NCBI GenBank assembly: GCA_958446555.1
Contig: CAUCWU010000108.1
Location: 1 to 7,570, forward strand
Origin: an uncultured Lachnospiraceae bacterium
Lineage (GTDB): Bacteria; Bacillota; Clostridia; Lachnospirales; Lachnospiraceae
Direction: 5' to 3'
DNA length: 7,570 nt
Part shown: positions 6,417-7,570 of the stretch, piece by piece
How the letters are laid out: each line of letters begins with the position of its first letter
How positions within the stretch are numbered: the first letter of the stretch is position 1
Made by a program: the position numbers and the translations under genes
Notes under the pieces: generated by a model
What the model saw: only the letters and a program-made list of their open reading frames with translations
Told to the model about the DNA's origin: nothing
Databases searched by the model: none

Positions 6417-7570
6417 TTAGCCTTCTACTGGCTTCTTTCTTGGACGGCCTCTCTTTGGCTTCTCCACTGGTGCCTCTGGTGCTGCCTCTACCTTTGCAGT
6501 TTCAGTAACCTCTGCCTCAGCTGCCTTCTTTCTCGGACGGCCTCTCTTTGGCTTCTCCACTGGTGCCTCTGGTGCTGCCTCTACCTTTGCAGTTTCAGTA
6601 GCCTCTGCTTCAGCTGCCTTCTTTCTTGGGCGGCCTCTCTTTGGCTTTTCTGCCGATGCCTCTGGTGCACTCTTTTCAGACTGCTTTTCTTCAGCCTCTA
6701 CTGCCTCTGTCTTTTTGCGGCGGCCACGCTTCGGCTTTGCCGGGGCTTCTGCCGTCTCCTTAGCAGCCGCACTCTCTTTTTTTGGCTCGTCGTCCTCAAT
6801 TCTGCAGAATGCTGCCGCTGTACGGCTCGGCAAATATGCAAAGAATCCGGTTCTTCCGTCTGGAAGTTCAACTGTATTGTAGACAACCTCCTCAGAAATA
6901 CGATCCTGTCCACCAAATCTTCCCTCATCAGAAGACAATACTGCATGATACTTTCCTGCCTTTGACACTGGAACAAAGTAACCTTCGAACGAACGATTCG
7001 GATGGAAGTTGAAGGTAAATACCACGCCACCCTTCTCATAGATCATCATATTATCCTGCTGATGTACCCACATATTGTATGGATTCTCATCCTCTAAGAT
7101 ATGATGCTCTTTTGTGAAGGAAACCATTGCCTTATCAAAATCATTCAACCAGCAATACTTCAAATTCGGATTGTCGACCAGACTCCACTGACGTCTGCAA
7201 TAGTGATAACTCCAGCCATTGCCCTCTCTTGGGAAGTCAATCCACTCTGGATGACCAAACTCATTGCCCATAAAGTTCAGATAACCCTCACCGCCAAGTG
7301 TCATCGTGATGAAACGAATCATTTTATGAAGTGCCACACCTCTGTCGATGATGTAGTTCTGCGTATTCTTATCCATAGACCAGTACATTTCCTTGTCACA
7401 CAGACGGAACATGATGGTCTTATCTCCTACCAATGCCTGGTCATGAGACTCTGCATATGCGATAACCTTCTCGTGTGGTCTATGGCTAGTCAACTCATGC
7501 CACAGCTTCCACATATCCCAATCCTCGTCCTTATATTCCTTTAAGAACTTGATCCACATATCCGGAATAC
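6417..7570 (-). CDS. glgB: 1,4-alpha-glucan branching enzyme, eukaryote-like, with repeat tail (5' end outside window)
   Basis: The frame is open to the right edge, so the N-terminus and most of the (beta/alpha)8 barrel are missing; 383 residues are visible. The enzyme cuts alpha-1,4 chains and re-attaches them by alpha-1,6 links in glycogen. YAESHDQALVGDKT is conserved region IV of GH13, and its Asp (codon 7440-7442) is the transition-state-stabilising catalytic residue. LHKMIRFITMTLGGEGYLNF, MGNEFGHPEWIDFPR and NFHPNRSFEGY match the plant/animal type of branching enzyme (GH13_8) far better than the common bacterial GH13_9 type. An all-beta C-terminal domain ends at about residue 257 (FFAYLPSRTAAAF). 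A tail of about 125 residues follows, with four basic blocks KPKRGR(P)RKK separated by acidic Ala/Glu/Pro spacers, which is not part of the normal enzyme. No other glycogen gene is visible. Confidence 0.93.
   Translation of the reverse strand, partial: IPDMWIKFLKEYKDEDWDMWKLWHELTSHRPHEKVIAYAESHDQALVGDKTIMFRLCDKEMYWSMDKNTQNYIIDRGVALHKMIRFITMTLGGEGYLNFMGNEFGHPEWIDFPREGNGWSYHYCRRQWSLVDNPNLKYCWLNDFDKAMVSFTKEHHILEDENPYNMWVHQQDNMMIYEKGGVVFTFNFHPNRSFEGYFVPVSKAGKYHAVLSSDEGRFGGQDRISEEVVYNTVELPDGRTGFFAYLPSRTAAAFCRIEDDEPKKESAAAKETAEAPAKPKRGRRKKTEAVEAEEKQSEKSAPEASAEKPKRGRPRKKAAEAEATETAKVEAAPEAPVEKPKRGRPRKKAAEAEVTETAKVEAAPEAPVEKPKRGRPRKKPVEG
6432..6737 (-). repeat. 93-bp tandem repeats encoding AT-hook-like basic blocks
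   Basis: The basic blocks end at 6432, 6525, 6618 and 6711, exactly 93 bp (31 codons) apart. The units at 6432-6524 and 6525-6617 differ at only 3 of 93 bases, changing one residue (Val/Ala). The older, N-terminal units keep the basic block but have diverged spacers, and the first block lacks the Pro (KRGRRKK). Each full block has 7 Lys/Arg in 10 residues; each full spacer has 6 Glu and 1 Lys in 21. The gradient of similarity suggests in-frame expansion toward the 3' end. Confidence 0.92.

Noticed and set aside
6432..6737. Regularly spaced repeats considered as a CRISPR array
   Set aside because: The period is 93 bp with no unique spacers, the units are in frame with the branching enzyme, and all differences behave like coding drift.
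6297..6965. Long plus-strand reading frame with Leu/Trp/Cys-rich repeats, starting inside the end of the AraC-family gene
   Set aside because: It is the antisense reading of the branching enzyme tail; its repeats come from the 93-bp units, it crosses a strong terminator, and it has no supported start site.
7101..7544. 147-codon plus-strand frame opposite the branching enzyme
   Set aside because: Shadow frame over conserved GH13 coding sequence, with no independent support.

Overview
The window looks like part of the chromosome of a low-to-mid GC Clostridia-type Firmicute, possibly Lachnospiraceae. This is inferred from gene content and style: strong AGGAGG-type ribosome binding sites, a type III pantothenate kinase, an LplB/LplC-type sugar importer with no ATPase gene of its own, an AraC-type regulator, and a eukaryote-like (GH13_8-type) glycogen branching enzyme. 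Nothing indicates a phage, plasmid, transposon or CRISPR array.

Layout. At the extreme left, the first four codons of a gene on the minus strand are visible with a good ribosome binding site. A divergent region (13-231) separates it from coaX (232-1005, +), which has a candidate promoter overlapped by a 12-bp palindrome and then a long imperfect hairpin in its leader. Next is a short plus-strand reading frame (about 1076-1321). It has its own candidate promoter and encodes one CxxCxxCxxxC cluster, then appears to break off into a terminator; I read it as a truncated ferredoxin. The strong hairpin at 1297-1343 works in both directions and also ends the operon on the other strand.

From 5090 down to 1405 the minus strand carries a three-gene ABC importer operon: an LplB-type permease, an LplC/YtcP-type permease, and a 550-residue solute-binding protein. 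The two permease genes are tightly coupled. The binding-protein gene follows after a 152-bp gap that holds a possible internal promoter. A divergent AraC-family regulator (5377-6318, +) has a good promoter of its own and is the obvious candidate regulator of the importer. The substrate cannot be read from the sequence, but the family and layout point to an oligosaccharide.

At the right edge is the 3' part of a branching enzyme gene (minus strand, 6417 to beyond 7570), convergent with the regulator and sharing a bidirectional terminator with it. Its normal catalytic C-terminal part is followed by a tail of about 125 residues with four evenly spaced basic blocks. Three are KPKRGRPRKK and contain the core of a eukaryotic-style AT-hook; the fourth is a KPKRGRRKK variant. 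They alternate with acidic Ala/Glu/Pro spacers in a 31-residue (93-bp) period, and the last two full units are 90/93 identical in DNA. This charged repeat tail on a glycogen enzyme is the most unusual thing in the window.
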